From NCBI GenBank assembly GCA_039621445.1, contig CP154955.1, positions 51,303,384 through 51,367,383 of the forward strand: a stretch of DNA of 64,000 nt, written 5' to 3'. How positions within the stretch are numbered: the stretch's first letter is position 1; every line of letters begins with the position of its first letter. Below, one piece after another: positions 1-31,912 of this stretch. The notes below the pieces were generated by a model. The model was not told the origin of the DNA. It searched no databases and worked only from the letters and a program-made list of their open reading frames with translations. Made by a program: the position numbers and the translations under genes. The DNA is from Euglena gracilis. Lineage: Eukaryota > Euglenida > Euglenophyceae > Euglenales.

Positions 1-3000
1 AGCGCGCATACAATACATATAATATACACTGTGTGATATCCCTCCCCTCCCTCCAATCAAAAGTCATCATCAGCTATGCCAGACCTCATATCCGTAGTTA
101 TCCGTGGCTATTTTTGTGGTTATCCATACTTGGGAGTCCGGCTTATCCGTAGTTATCCGTATCTGGGGGGTTTCGGGAGCATCCGTAGTTATACATAGTT
201 GTCTGTGATTATCCATTTCAGGATGAGCGCAAATCTCTGATAGACAATGTAAGAATCCTTCCACGACTGCCGCAGCAGCCCAAATGCACCAGGAAAAAAC
301 CATCCAACTGGCACAACCAGACAACCGGTGCGTCGGACAAATCGCAATGTCTTTGGGCTGCAATTCTTATGCCAGAGGCGCGTGCACAGACGCACCCGCC
401 TATGGGGAATGCAGCCCAAGGGATATGCACAGCACGTATAAATATGTACACACGGCAGAGCTAACACGTCACACGTGACGTGCAAGGTCGTGCGTGACGT
501 GCGAGGTCGTGCGTGACGTGTCTGCACTGTGTGACATGCGATGCCACAGGTCGCATGCCGCAGGGGGTCAGAGCGCCACGGGGGGCGGACCGCCATCAGG
601 GTTGGAGCGTGCACGCATCATGTCCTTCTTGGTGGGCGGAGGGGGCGGGAGAGGGACCGTCCGAGGTGGGTCTGGTTGGGTGGGGGGTGGCGTTCCGGAA
701 ATATGGGGAAAACAAGAAACAGGAAAAAACAAAAAAAACTGCCCCCTGCAGCTGGTCACAGCACTCCAAAGGGTGATGACGCTAGACGACAGCGGTCGCC
801 AACAGCAAGGAACGTTGCTTGAAGAAAATTGCGTTGCTGGGGAAAATAACGTTGCTGGAAGAAATTGTAGGGTCCCCGATGCTTTTGGCGGGAAAACTCT
901 GGCAAAAAAAATTGCTATGTGGATTATTCCGAGGAGTTCCATGAGAAGGCACACCAAATCGAGTGCCTTCTTCCACATATCCAGAATGCCATTGAAAAGT
1001 TCCAAACCCTAACTCCAATTTGGACTTTGGACCCCAGAGGAGGTGGGGGGTGCAGGTTTAGGCGGAATTCCAGGCTGGGTAAAATATATTTGGCAAATAA
1101 TACCCCCCCCAGGAGGAGCTGGATTCGCGCTTGCAGGAGGAGACATTTAACGTGGGAAGCAAAGGAGAATAACTACGGGACGTCACGTGTGTCAGGAGTG
1201 ACAATGGCAGAGAACTGTCGCAAACAGGCCCCAGAGAGAAACCCTCAAACTGCAATTTCCCCGACAATTTTGGAATTTTTTTCGGCGATATTTGGCACAC
1301 TTTGGCGCTGAGGTAGAAGTGGCGGAAACAATCTCAGCGAAACAATCTCAGGGCTGGGAAGCTGGAGAACACCTCCCACTCGTGGGGGGGGGGGGTGAGC
1401 AAAGCCGAGCTGAAAACGGGCCCCTACCCCCTCCAAAGAAGATCTGTCAGACCTACGAGCTAGGAACTCAAAACGATCTGGGGATCTGGGAAAAAGAAAA
1501 CTTGAACAAAAATCACACCAACAAACTTTTGGGGCACTCACTGGAAAATAACTTTTCCTTTGCTTGAGGACAAAAAAAACGCGGATGAAAATCGCAGTTA
1601 AAGTCATGAAACAGAAAGGAGCTTCGAACACACACACACACACACACATGCGCGCGTGTATGCAAGCACAAACGCATGCTGCGCTGTGTCATTTTAATGC
1701 CCATGGAGAGCAGACAAGCCCTCAGAGGGGTCCAGATGATCCGCTGCGGGTCAATCGACACCTTGGGCTGTTTCAGCCTGAATTGGGAAAAAAAGGTGCC
1801 ATTGGAAAGATTTGGTTAACACATATAACCCCTGAAGTGGCGCTTGAGTGGCAGCTCCTTCCACACTAAAAAAACATTTAAAAAATTAAAAATGAACATA
1901 TTTGTCATCACAACGACAAATATGGATACACCGAGAGCTCCTTCAAATTAAAAGATTCAAAATTTTGTTGAGGTGGTGTCAATTGGTATTCCAAAATATA
2001 AAAAAAACCGAAGGAGGGGGGGAAATCATGCTTATAATAAACAAACTCAAAAGAAACAGCAGCAAACGAGGCACAGCAACCGGCAAATAACATTTGAGAC
2101 CACAGAACACAAAACTGCACCACAATCCTGCCCAAACATAAACACCCACCATCCCAGCTGCTATCCGCTCACCCCCCAGTGCTCGCAAACATCTACAATG
2201 CGCGCACACACACAGACAGACACAGGCATACGCACACACACACAGGCACAGGTGCGCGCGCGCACACACACACTTGGAAACACAATCCTCCAGCACTGTG
2301 ATAGACACTGACGCCTTGTGCTCCCCCTGAAAAGAAGGGAGAAAGGTATGTGTGGCAGAAAGCAGGCCAAAGGGAGACTAGGGACAAAGGGTGGCATTAA
2401 AGCTCACCGGTGCGCCTTTTTCGGATGAATGAGAGGCCGGGAGGGCCACGCTTTGGGGGGGGGGGATTTGCATGTTTGAAATCGTCGAAAGCAGCCCGAG
2501 AAATGGGAGGGGCAAGATTGCAAAGAAAGACGAGACTAACTTCAACGCTTGCACATAACAGAGGAGCCGGGCACTTTGGGAAAACCGGGACACGTGAATT
2601 TTCCAAAAACACTGCCAAAGCCCCCATTGTGAGTTTCCTTGTGTTTGAAGCCTTGACTGTGTTCCCAGATGGTGCTGCACATACTGGGTGAATTTCGGCC
2701 TTGCCGTTGCTTTTTTAGGCTCTGTGATATGTCCGTGAAGGGTTGCCTGCTGGAGGGTGCATTATTGACGTTGGATGGATTATGCATTTGGCCAAAGTCC
2801 CTCGGGAGCCCAGCCCGTCCATTTGGCGAACCGGCTTTTCTCATCGAAATCAATTTGATCTCAGAAGGCAGCGTATGACGCCAGAAGCGTGCATTTGCTG
2901 GTGCCTGCCTCGGCTGTGGTGTCTCAGGTGGGTTCTCAGCACATTTGGACGAAGAATTTGAATTTGAAAACGCAAATAAAAGCGAGGAGGCGGGCAGAGT

Positions 3001-3003
3001 TAC
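1..3003. other. Downstream of the last recognised MYST exon; no gene assigned
   Basis: Contains a CACGTGACGTG-rich tract (465-530), AC runs (1629-1648, 2207-2275) and a dispersed repeat (2565-2760). The missing MYST C-terminal exon may be here or beyond the left edge; no frame shows the expected motif. Confidence 0.6.
2565..2760 (-). repeat. Dispersed repeat, inverted partner of 38945-39145
   Basis: On the minus strand CCTCCAGCAGGCAACCCTTC, TCACAGAGCCTAAAAAAGC and AATTCACGTGTCCCGG match in order the plus strand at 38945-39145. Confidence 0.65.
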
Positions 3004-22345
<19,342 letters not shown>

Positions 22346-22650
22346 CTTTTTTAGGGCCCGGGGGGGGGGGGGGGGTTCCGGACGCTGCAACCCCCAGGCC
22401 CACCCGGGGCAGGCCCACCCGGGGGGGGGGGGGGGTGGGCGTAGCTTAGGTGACCCAATTTTGAGGGTAAACTTTAAGACCAAAAAAACTTTCGGCACTT
22501 CGCACCGAAAATAAAAGAAGACCCCGCGTACCCACTCGGCCCGACACCCCGGGGGGCGGGGGGGGGGGGTTCAGCCGGGACCCAACCACCCACCCAGCGA
22601 CCCACCCAACACCTCACCCACCCCGGGACACGAAACTTAAAAAAAAATCT
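22346..22650. mobile_element. Family A-like element next to the MYST N-terminal exon
   Basis: Left CAGAGGCTTTTTTAGGG (from 22340), right CTTAAAAAAAAATCTCTG; interior has C/G runs and the stem TTCGGCAC-TTCG-CACCGAA variant (22488-22512). Flanking octamers do not match convincingly, so age or boundaries are uncertain. Confidence 0.5.
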
Positions 22651-22654
22651 CTGC

Positions 22655-22735
22655 TCGTGGCCCCCCTCCCTCTTCCCCTCGCCAGCGGTCCCCCCGGGAG
22701 GCGGTGGGGTGGTGCCGCGTGACCCTGCGTTGCGT
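22655..22735 (-). other. Possible upstream MYST exon (GC-rich)
   Basis: A GC-rich stretch after acaacgcag, read on the minus strand, lies on the far side of the element at 22346-22650. One frame is Pro/Gly/Glu-rich and another joins the N-terminal exon in phase. No homology to support it. Confidence 0.3.
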
Positions 22736-23981
22736 GAAGAGTGTAGTGAGGAGTGTATGCTTGAAGGGCAGAGCGAGGGTCAGGTGTTGTTGGCTGACTC
22801 CGGACGTAATCTGATTGAGAGTCACAGTCTCCCCAAAAATAAGACCTCCTTTGCGCTGGCATTACCCTCCCCCCACCCCCGACGTCTGGCCACTTCATCA
22901 GCTTTGCCACTTTGCCACTTTTTTTTGCCAGCCGGTCCCCGGGGAGTCATCATCATGGTCGGCCCGGGAAAAGAGAAACTACCAGAATGGGTCCCGGGGT
23001 GGGGGTATCTGGAGTGCGCCTATTTCGCATGGGTTGCAAGACTGCGACTTGGCACGCCAGGCGAGGACAAGCCCAGGTGGTACCCCGCCCCCCCCCCCCG
23101 GGCGCTTGGCCAGGGCATGATTGAGGGTAAGGCCAGAGGGCCCACCCGGGGGGGGGCCATTTTGCATGGAAGGAGGAGGGGGGCCAAGCGCCCGGGGGGG
23201 GGGGGTAACCCGAGGGGAGGCTGGGCAAGTCAGCTGGCACCGGCCACAGCCAAAGGTGAACACTTCCTTGGGGTAGGTGGCAATCTCCCGGGGGTTGGTT
23301 TCGGTAACCTTCCTTCGGCTTCGTTTCAATCCCTCCCTTCGGGATGCTGTTCAAAGAATCTCGGGAAAACTCCCCTGTGTTTTCTTTCATTTTCAAGTTT
23401 CGCAAGTCTGATATTAAATCATGCAATTGTTTTGCCAAACGCCAAATGGGTATGGATTTTGGGCAATATTTTTTTCAGATGGTTCTCTTGGGCACATGCA
23501 TATTGCAAAACGTCTATTTAGGAATACCCCCCCCCCGATCGACTGCAAACATCCACACTTCGAAGGATTTTAAAAAATTATCTAATTAGGTTGGGATTGG
23601 TGTAGGTGTTCAGGTTGGCACCACCGATGTTGCCACAAGTTTGCCATTGTGGGGTTTGCTTTATGCAAACGACTGTGGGCACCAATCAACCCACGTCGAC
23701 GATGTTCGACGATGATGGAGTGAACAGAACCGTATGTGCCTGCCCCCCCCCCCCTGCACTGGTGAGATGCTCACCACAGGAAATACTGCGGAGGGAAGCC
23801 TGCTCCCCACGCCTACGGCAACGTACTCAGCATGGCTTGGAGGAGGGAACCTGAGGGGGACAGTTTGAGGCGGGGAGGGGCACCCCCAGGCTTCGATATA
23901 AGGACAGGTGGGGGGAGTCGCAACCCCCCCTCCGGTCCGGGGGAAACACCTCCCCACCTAAACCCCGTGCACCCGCCTGAA

Positions 23982-24062
23982 CAGACTTTCATTTAGTGCG
24001 CCGCGGCGAAGTTTGCCGCGGCGCAAAAAAATGTTTTCTGTGGTGCACTAAATGAAAGTCTG
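23982..24062. mobile_element. hAT-like MITE, family B, minimal copy
   Basis: 81 bp, almost only terminal repeats: CAGACTTTCATTTAGTGC ... GCACTAAATGAAAGTCTG around CCGCGGC boxes. Flanks CGCCTGAA (23974-23981) and CTCCTGAA (24063-24070), 7/8. Confidence 0.85.
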
Positions 24063-25279
24063 CTCCTGAACTTGAAACCTGGGCACCCCTCATTTGTTCG
24101 GCAACTGTTGCGGAGCTGGGCGGCCGCTTGGCTGGGCCCGCTGACAATGTGGGACGGGGCGGTCCTCAAGCGTCAAATGCTGATTTCCCGCCCCGGCGTA
24201 TTCGATGCAAAATCCACCGAAACAACGGGCCGACAAAATCCGCATGTTTGGGGTCGACTTCGGGGGAAAAGCGAGTTCAGGCATCCTTGGGCCATGGCCC
24301 GACCACCGGCCCTCAGGCAAACGACGACCCTTAACCGGGAAAAAAATCATCCCGTGAAAAGAAATTTATATAAAAAAACAAATAAATAAAGTTATATATG
24401 ACAATATAATAAATAAATATATATGTGACAACAAAAATAAATAAATAAATAATGAATGAATTATAAATAAATAAATAATTGTCATGTATAAATAAATAAA
24501 TTTATACATGACGATGCACTTTGGGTTTCCATCAACTTAAAAGGAGGAAGAGGCCGTTGTATTCAACAGAGCTTTGGGGGTTGGATTGCCCGACACAGCC
24601 CTGGAAAAAAAAAAGCAAACAAATGCCAATACCGCAGACAACAAGCTCGGGGACCTGCCAAATGATGCTGACTGGTGGTCTGCATTCGACACAGAATGGT
24701 CCCTAAATCCACTGATGACAAGAGCCAGGACAGAAATGGCGTTGCCAACCTTCGGTCGTCAGAAAATTTTTGACGCAAAAAAATCCCAATTAACACAGAA
24801 AAAGAATGGGATGTGTTGAAAGCTCAAAAATAAAAGGAAAGAAGTTTGCATTCTTTGAAACATGATGATTCTGAAAACTCCCATTTCTGGGCCAACAATT
24901 TCAAAAATTACGGAAAAAATAGGTAACAGCAAAAACCTGGATCAAAATGCAGAAATTGCTGATTCGATGTCGTTTTCCCAGCGCAACTCAAAAAATCGCT
25001 GAGAGAAAAACACACACAAAAAAGGAGAAATAATATTCCAAAATTGAACAACAAAAAAAATCGAATCCCCCCTGGTCCTGACCCCACTGAAACAGTCTGA
25101 GACACGAGTTTCGGAACAGTCTGAGAGACACGCAGAAAAGCGAGAACACGCTTCTTCTGGGTGCGACGTTGGGTGAACAGCACCCACCAGGAGCGGCGTA
25201 CGGGACGTACTGGATAGGGGCCGGATAAAATATACATCCGGCTGTAAGCAATCCTATTGCACAGTGTTGCGATGGGCAG

Positions 25280-25463
25280 GGGGGCGGGGGATGCTCAGGC
25301 AGGCCTGCGTCAGGGAAGCATAAAGTACGGGGCGGGGAACCCCTCCTGCGCTGACACTCCCGGCGAAGGGCTCGGGGTGCCGGCGGTGCGAGGCAGACGG
25401 CCACCCAAAGCGATGGCGGCGCCTTCCCAGGCAGGCGGCACCACCGTTGACAGCAAAACCTTG
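25280..25463 (-). other. Exon-like segment, LQCLMLKVLLSTVVPPAWEG
   Basis: After tgcccttcag the minus frame reads LQCLMLKVLLSTVVPPAWEG then a Pro/Ser-rich part and reaches a GTACTT donor-like site (25327) before a stop. Partial third-position G/C bias. Could be an unrecognised NOT1 or MYST exon; no homology. Confidence 0.3.
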
Positions 25464-25837
25464 AGCATGAGACACTGGAGCTGAAGGGCAGGGGGGTACC
25501 TTCGAAAAACGTGATGCAAAAAAGCCACCAAATTCCTTCAGGAGTTCCCTCAATTTGCATGCTTTTCTGCTGTCAGACGAAGATTTTAACCTACTGCAGT
25601 ATTTTTTTTTCAAAATGAAACTATGTTTTTATAATAAACATTTGATTAGATTTTGGAGAATGCTGATTCTGAAAGCATGCAACTTGTTGGCAAAAGATGA
25701 CAAAAATTTACCAAAAAAGTTTGGTCTCAGGGGGGAAATGGGACTGAAACGTGGAATTGTTGAAGCAAAGCAAAAGCAGAATTAAAAAATCGCCAGGAAA
25801 ACAACACTAAACACGCGAAAAAGTGAAAATATGCATA

Positions 25838-26043
25838 AACCCCCCAATAACACCCCCCCCCCAAATAACACACCCCCCCTCGGGGGCCGATTTCGAGCGC
25901 CCAAATAACACACCCCCTTGTTTTCCTTTGGTTTTCCATGTAAAAATAACACCCCCCCAAATAACACCCCCCCCTGGGGCCCCAGTTCGGGTGCCCAAAT
26001 AACCCACCGGGGGGGGGGGGGGTGTTATTTGGGGGGGGGTTTA
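25838..26043. mobile_element. Foldback element, GTTATTTGGGG family
   Basis: Same sequence order as 6690-6900, including TGTTTTCCTTTGGTTTTCCA in the middle. Confidence 0.82.
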
Positions 26044-27877
26044 CTTTGTTCAAGTCGAAAACAAAGGGAGGGGAAAACCAAAGAAAAGCAACTGCTGGAT
26101 TCGTCTGTTCACAAACTCAGATACATACAGGCAACTTGCAACAGGAACTTAAATCAAATCTGCCCTCAGTTGACCGAGCTTCATTGCCTATCCACAAGTA
26201 TTATTCTTCTGATTTGGTAACATGTAATAATACATCGTTTTTTAAAAATAAAACTGCGCAAACTGGGAAACATCTAGCTTTGGGGAGTACGTTTGTCTCC
26301 CAGTTCTTTGCTCCCAATACATACAATATTCTCACAGCCTCAATGAAGTTTGTAACCCAACAAAATAAGCACGTCACCACTGCCATCGTGTTGCTTTTAA
26401 GGCGATCCTTGCGTGGAAGTGGTCAACTGACAGAAACTCGGGTTGGGCGAAGAGAGTCCATAGGAGTAGCTTCCCCAACTCGGGGCCAAAAGATTCACTT
26501 AATTACCCCTCACAGAGTACCTTTCCTTTGGAAGTAAACCCACTTTTCAAAAAAAAAATACACATCCATGACAGTTGGTGGGTTGACCCCAAACCCAATC
26601 CCAAAACAACTCCCAATTCGACCGGAAATTCTTTAAAAAAAAATTCCAGCTCGGCCTCGGCCAAGCTGCAGATGCCACCAGCAGCCTTAACCGGGGGGGG
26701 GGGGGGGGCGCTAGCCTAGCCTCGAAAAAAATGTCTGTGCAAAAGTTTTTGGGGCAAAAAAAATCTGCAAAAATCCGCATTTTTGAAGGAAAAAAATGGC
26801 AAAAAAAAATGTGCAAAATCTGACGAAAAAGGCGCAAAAATCACAAAAATGCAAAATTGCCCCCAAAAAACATGCAAAAATGGCACTAAATTTACAACAA
26901 ATGATGGAATTATCAGTAAAGTTTCAGTTTCAAAAATTTCGAAAACTTCAAAAAAATCCAAAAATGGTCAAAAAATGAAAAAAATGGGTACATCAGGAAA
27001 AAAAATGCGCCAAACAGCAAAAAAAAAACACTGGAAAAAATAAATGCACAAAAAATGTGCAAAAATGCGCTTTTTGGGGAAAATTTGAAAAAATTCTCAA
27101 AAAAATGTGCAAAAATGCAAAAAAATGTGAAACGCCCCCCGCTTAACCCACCTCCCACCCTCCCCGGGGGTCTGGGTCACACCAAGGGTAAGTGAATCTG
27201 TGCTCAGGATCCAAAGCTAAAGGAAGGAATGCTGCGGAGCTTCTGCTCTGGAGCCATTATCTCAGGGCTTGGCGCTGCGCCGCAGTTTAAATTGCTTGTG
27301 TCTGGCCTGGTCCGGTGGTCGTCGAATCCGGGGTTTGTAAACCGGGTGTTTGCTGCTTGGCGTGGGTAGAGCGGGGATCATTTCCCTCATACCCCCCCCT
27401 CCCAGCGACCGGGTTCCTACAACCCCCTACCTGCTACCTGGAGTTGGTCGGTATGAAAGGGCGGCTGGTGGGAGAAGGAGAGGGGAGGAGGGTACAATAC
27501 GCCTTTTGTTTGGAGGTCCTGAGGTGAAAACTCAGGGGGACGGCAAAGATGGTTCAGCGTTTCCTGTGAGTTGGGCATTGCTGGGGAGGGGAGGCATCCA
27601 GCCTTCCTGTGCACTTGAAAGGGAAATCCCCTGCATTTGATGGGAGGTCCTTCAGGGTGTGCTGCGTCCCAATGCTTCAGCCACTGCTGCAGCCCACCAT
27701 GGAATCTGGGAAATTTGAAGCGAAACCAGCGCCGTAAAAAGGAAGGGTGCGAAGGCGGCCTGAAATCTCCGTACCTCCACTCGGGATCAACCCCGACCGA
27801 ATGAGAGACCAACCCAATATTAAAACGCACCATGACATGCAAACCGGGAACCATGAGTTCCACCAACGAGCCCAAAA

Positions 27878-28260
27878 AGTAAACCCTCCCCCCAAATAAT
27901 ACCCTCCCCCTCGGGTCCGAACTTCACCCGAATAATACCCTCCCCCTCGGGTCCGAACCTCCCCCCCCCCCCGGTTTCGGGCCAAAGGCCTGGATTTCGA
28001 CCTGAAAATGTACGTAACAATTACAATCTCTGACAACAAATTACGAAAAAAAGTCGATTTTTCAGGATCGTCTGACTTCCAAAAAATGGTAAATTTCCTA
28101 AGAAAGCACAAAAGATGACCCCAAAGGGGGGTTTCGGCGCAATTTTGGCTCCTACGGGACTTCGAAAATTTTCGAAAACTTTGGGGTGCTATTACCCCCC
28201 CCCCGGGGACTTCGGGCGAAAAAAATAACACCCCGAGGGTGTTATTTGGGGGGGGGGTAT
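27878..28260. mobile_element. Foldback element, GTTATTTGGGG family, longer copy
   Basis: Starts AAACCCTCCCCCCAAATAAT, ends GTGTTATTTGGGGGGGGG. Contains duplicated TCCCCCTCGGGTCCGAAC and an unrelated central 200 bp. Confidence 0.65.
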
Positions 28261-28537
28261 AAGAACGGGCCTTATTTTCAGGGGGGGGGGACGCAACGGC
28301 CAGGACCCCCCCAAGCACTTGATCGGAAGGCAGAAGGTTCCGACTGCCAGCAAAGGCTCGGGCTCGGCTTCGAGGGAGCGGGGGCGGGGCGGGGGGGACT
28401 CAGGGGACGCCTCAGGAGGGTGGGGAGGGGGGGATAGTGGCTACCCCCTGGTTGGTTTTCGCCTCGGCCGGGTGGCGGCTGCCTCGGCGGCCTGTGTGCC
28501 GCGTGACGGGCGGCACGCGGCAGCCCGTCACGCGGCA

Positions 28538-28716
28538 CACACGTCACACGTCACGTGTCACACGTCACGTCACACACGTCACACGTCACGTCACACACGT
28601 CACACGTCACGTCACACACGTCACACGTCACGTCACACACGTCACACGTCACGTCACACATGTCACACGTCACGTCACACATGTCACACGTCACGTCACA
28701 CATGTCACACGTCACG
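28538..28716. repeat. Minisatellite of CACGTCACACGTCA-type units
   Basis: About eight 22-bp units (ACACGTCACGTCACACACGTC) rich in ACGT palindromes. A similar degenerate tract lies at 465-530 and another at 57003-57130. Confidence 0.85.
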
Positions 28717-29093
28717 TCGCTGAGGACTGCCAGCGACGAAAAAGTGGACGGGGAAATGTTCTGGTGTAATCATGGGGCACTTTCGTTGGGAAATGTACGC
28801 ACACACACATGCTATGAACTATATATGGCATCATTTTTAAGCGGGGGCTGGCAACGCGGAACCCCAACAGAACAAAATAACGTCATCAATCTCTCTGGAA
28901 AAAAAGGTACAAATGTCCTTTTGTGTGCAACTGATTTTCACTTGTTCCAAGTCCAATTTTATTGTTGTAGTGCATAATATTATTCGTGAATGCCACTTCT
29001 CAACCCAGTTTTTCGGCGATTTTGAAACACGTTTCCACACTCCACCCCACAGTGACCCAAAACATGCCCCTCACCCTGCACGCATCCCCCGCA

Positions 29094-29382
29094 CAGGGGT
29101 TTTTTTTAAGACCGGGGGGGGTCCCCCCCCACCCACCCCCCCCCTTGGGGCCCCCCCCCGGGGGGGGGGGTCCGGGGGACCCACAAAAAAAATTGGCCGA
29201 AAAATCGCGAAAAGTGCTAAAAATAGCACTTTTTCGGCGCCTTTGGCGCCGAAAAGTGTACCCCACCCCCCCTCCGGGGGACCCCCCTGGGGAGGGGGAC
29301 CCCTGGGGGGGGAGGGGCTCGGCCAAACCCACCCACCCCACCCCCCCTCCCCCCCAGGGGTCCACGACTAAAAAAACCCCTG
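29094..29382. mobile_element. hAT-like MITE, family A
   Basis: 289 bp. Ends CAGGGGTTTTTTTTAAG and AAAAAAACCCCTG; perfect duplication CCCCCGCA at 29086-29093 and 29383-29390. Interior closely resembles the copy at 8450, including the stem TTCGGCGCC...GGCGCCGAA. Confidence 0.88.
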
Positions 29383-29454
29383 CCCCCGCACATCCCACAC
29401 ACACACCAGACTTAAACGTAAGGGACCCAATTTATGCCAAATGTAACGAATACA

Positions 29455-29470
29455 TATCATATACATATAC

Positions 29471-29526
<56 letters not shown>

Positions 29527-29527
29527 G

Positions 29528-29590
<63 letters not shown>

Positions 29591-29757
29591 GTACATATAC
29601 ATATACATATACATACATATACATCTACATATACATATACATACACACATACATATACATATACATATGCATGTGCATATGCATATGCATATGCATGTAC
29701 ATATACATATATATATATATATGTACATATACATGTACATATACATGTACATATACA
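29455..29757. repeat. Hexanucleotide microsatellite (ACATAT)n
   Basis: About 300 bp of ACATAT with scattered ATGCAT and ACATGT variants; all long frames here are artefacts. Confidence 0.95.
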
Positions 29758-29860
29758 TATCCATCCATCCATCCATCCATCCATCCATCCATCCATCCAT
29801 CCATCCATCCATCCATCCATCCATCCATCCATCCATCCATCCATCCATCCATCCATCCAC
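29758..29860. repeat. Tetranucleotide microsatellite (ATCC)n
   Basis: About 25 ATCC units directly following the ACATAT array. Confidence 0.95.
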
Positions 29861-30116
29861 ATATCAAATGAAGCGCATCCTCGTGAGCTGTGGCGACGAG
29901 GCAGGCTGTGTGTGGTGAGTGGTGGTTGCGGGCGATGCCTGCTAAGCAACAGCATCCGTGGAGGGGGTGCACGACAAAAACTTTTTGAGTGCTTGTGCGG
30001 GGCAGGGGCGAAGACATAAGCTGTGGTCGGCCCGTGGTGGCGAGGGGACCCAGGGCAATGGACGGACAGGGGTTGCGATGTAAGTGTCCTGATGTCACCA
30101 TTGAACATAACCCCGG

Positions 30117-30345
30117 GGGGGGGGGGGATTGATATCGGAGGCCTTCAGGGAAATTGTGGGAAAATGCAGAAAATTCCAGAAGAATTGTGGGAAAAAAACC
30201 GCGGAAAACTGCTGGGGGGAAAGCGAAAAATTGCGGAAAATTGTGGAATTGCAAGAAATTGTACAAAATTGCGGAAAAACTGCGGAAAATTGCGGGGAAA
30301 AAAATTGTGGGGAAATTGCGGAAACTGCGGGAAAATTGCAGATAT
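30117..30345. repeat. Foldback with GATATC ends and TTGCGGAAAA filling
   Basis: GGGGATTGATATCGGAGGCC at the left and GCAGATATCAATTTCCCCC at the right, enclosing degenerate GAAAATTGCGG repeats. Confidence 0.6.
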
Positions 30346-31307
30346 CAATTTCCCCCTGAATAACCCCCCTCCTGGACGCATCAAAAGCCGCTCCAGAGAA
30401 ATGCCAATGTTTTGCCTAGGGATTTGCAAGCATATATTTTTGAACCCGTTTTGGACAGATCCAAAACTCGAACGATGGGGAAAATGTTCAACAAATGGGC
30501 AAATGTCACTTGTGGTCGATAAATTTCTGACCAAAAAAGCCTCCCAACTGTGGAACCCTGGGGCTTTGATTGGGTGCCAGCAATGATGCCAAATAAGAAG
30601 GTGCTTCCAGGGTGTGTGGCCATGAGGGCACCATTGACCAAACTGATTAGAAATTGATGCAGCACCTATGAAACACATCTGTGCACCCAGCATGAAGTCG
30701 AGGGTCGGGGGGTGTATATAATATGGGCATTTTTTAAGTTAAAACCCAAACTGTGCATCTTTGGGTAAGAATTGAACCCCCAAGTGCACCTGTGTATTAC
30801 GTTGCTAGCTGCTGGCCAAAATACTATACCACAATGCGAGAAAAATCTTTAAAAAAAATTGAAAATTTTCGCCTTAAAAAATAAAATAAAGTAAAATAAT
30901 AAAAATAAGAATGCCTGGGGGGGGGACGGTGACTTGGACAGCAGGGGGCAAGGAGTCGAGAGCGTCAAATTGGAAATGGGCAAGCCCAGGCCATGGCTGG
31001 TCCCGCCAGTGGCACGAGGGCGCATTGCCCCGGCGACGAAATGTGTGATTAAAGCCGGAGGGGGGAATGAGGGGATTAAGCGATAAATAGCGCGGCCCGC
31101 CTTTCCGCGCGTGCCAAGGGGGTCCGAACGACGGCCGACGGCTACTGAAAGCAACGCAACGCAAGAACTACTCCAAAAATGACGAAACAACGATGAACCA
31201 TAACACATACGACATCCACACAAGGTGGCCAGGGTAAGGTGCCCAAATGAGGGAGGGAGGGGGGGGGGAGGGTGCTACCCCCCTCCCCCCCCCCATTTAA
31301 TACCTTG

Positions 31308-31350
31308 GGGTTAGTGTTAGGGTTGGAATTAGGGTTGGGTTTAGAGTAAA
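31308..31350. repeat. Degenerate TTAGGG-like tract
   Basis: GGGGTTAGTGTTAGGGTT and GGAATTAGGGTTGGGTTTAG. Interstitial, not terminal. Confidence 0.6.
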
Positions 31351-31847
31351 GGTTTATAAATCCCCCGATTTTGGCACCTTCCAAGGCAAAACATCCATTG
31401 CCGTCTCGCTGCCCTTTGGCTTCGGGCTGGACAAGAATTTGATGACAGATGGAAAAAAAGCTGCCTGTCTGACGGCCTCAACTCAAACAGTGACAGCCCT
31501 GTGGTGGCACATTTTGTATATATTCACCTCGCTTAAAAAAGTGGAAAACACTCCTTTTTTTGCTGAGCCCTGCACCCCCCAAAAGCCATTCTACACTGAA
31601 CCGCTTTCGGGTGGTGCCAAACAAATGGCACACCCATGAGGCACACCCGAAACTCCAGTCCGATAATGTGCCCACCCGTGCACTTGAATGGGGGGTAAGT
31701 CAAAAGCACCGGTATCACATGAGTTCAAGACCAGAAAGGGGCAAAGGCCAGAAATGCGTAGCAATGCGACACATAACTCACCCAGCGAGCAGAGGAAAAG
31801 GGGCCTATGGGCCCCAGTCCTACGGGTGGAGGGGGCAGTGATGCGAG

Positions 31848-31912
31848 CAGGCTGAATTAGGCCGGCACCATCCCTGCCGGCGTGGGTCGACCTCACCTTA
31901 AAATTCAGCCTG
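31848..31912. mobile_element. Tiny CAGGCTGAATT foldback element
   Basis: 65 bp with ends CAGGCTGAATT and AATTCAGCCTG around GCCGGCACC...TGCCGGC. Flanking octamers do not match, so insertion age or excision is unclear. Confidence 0.6.

Noticed and set aside
568-631. Frame ending NPDGGPPPVAL as the MYST C-terminus
   Set aside because: No MYST C-terminal motif and no convincing acceptor; only position suggests it.
2542-3003. Continuation of the last MYST exon as one open frame
   Set aside because: A good GT donor follows LGFLTYYK, MYST similarity stops there, and part of the extension is a dispersed repeat.
23974-24070. Family B minimal element as another exon-interrupting introner
   Set aside because: No coding sequence on either side, so it is a plain insertion.
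28130-28165. Relict dinoflagellate spliced leader (TTTTGGCTC motif)
   Set aside because: Only a short partial resemblance (ATTTTGGCTCCTACGG), in the wrong order; no full leader found, so it cannot be used to assign the lineage.
29432-29871. Long frames on both strands of His/Ile, Tyr/Ile, Met/Asp/Gly/Trp repeats
   Set aside because: Products of (ACATAT)n and (ATCC)n microsatellites, open in every frame.
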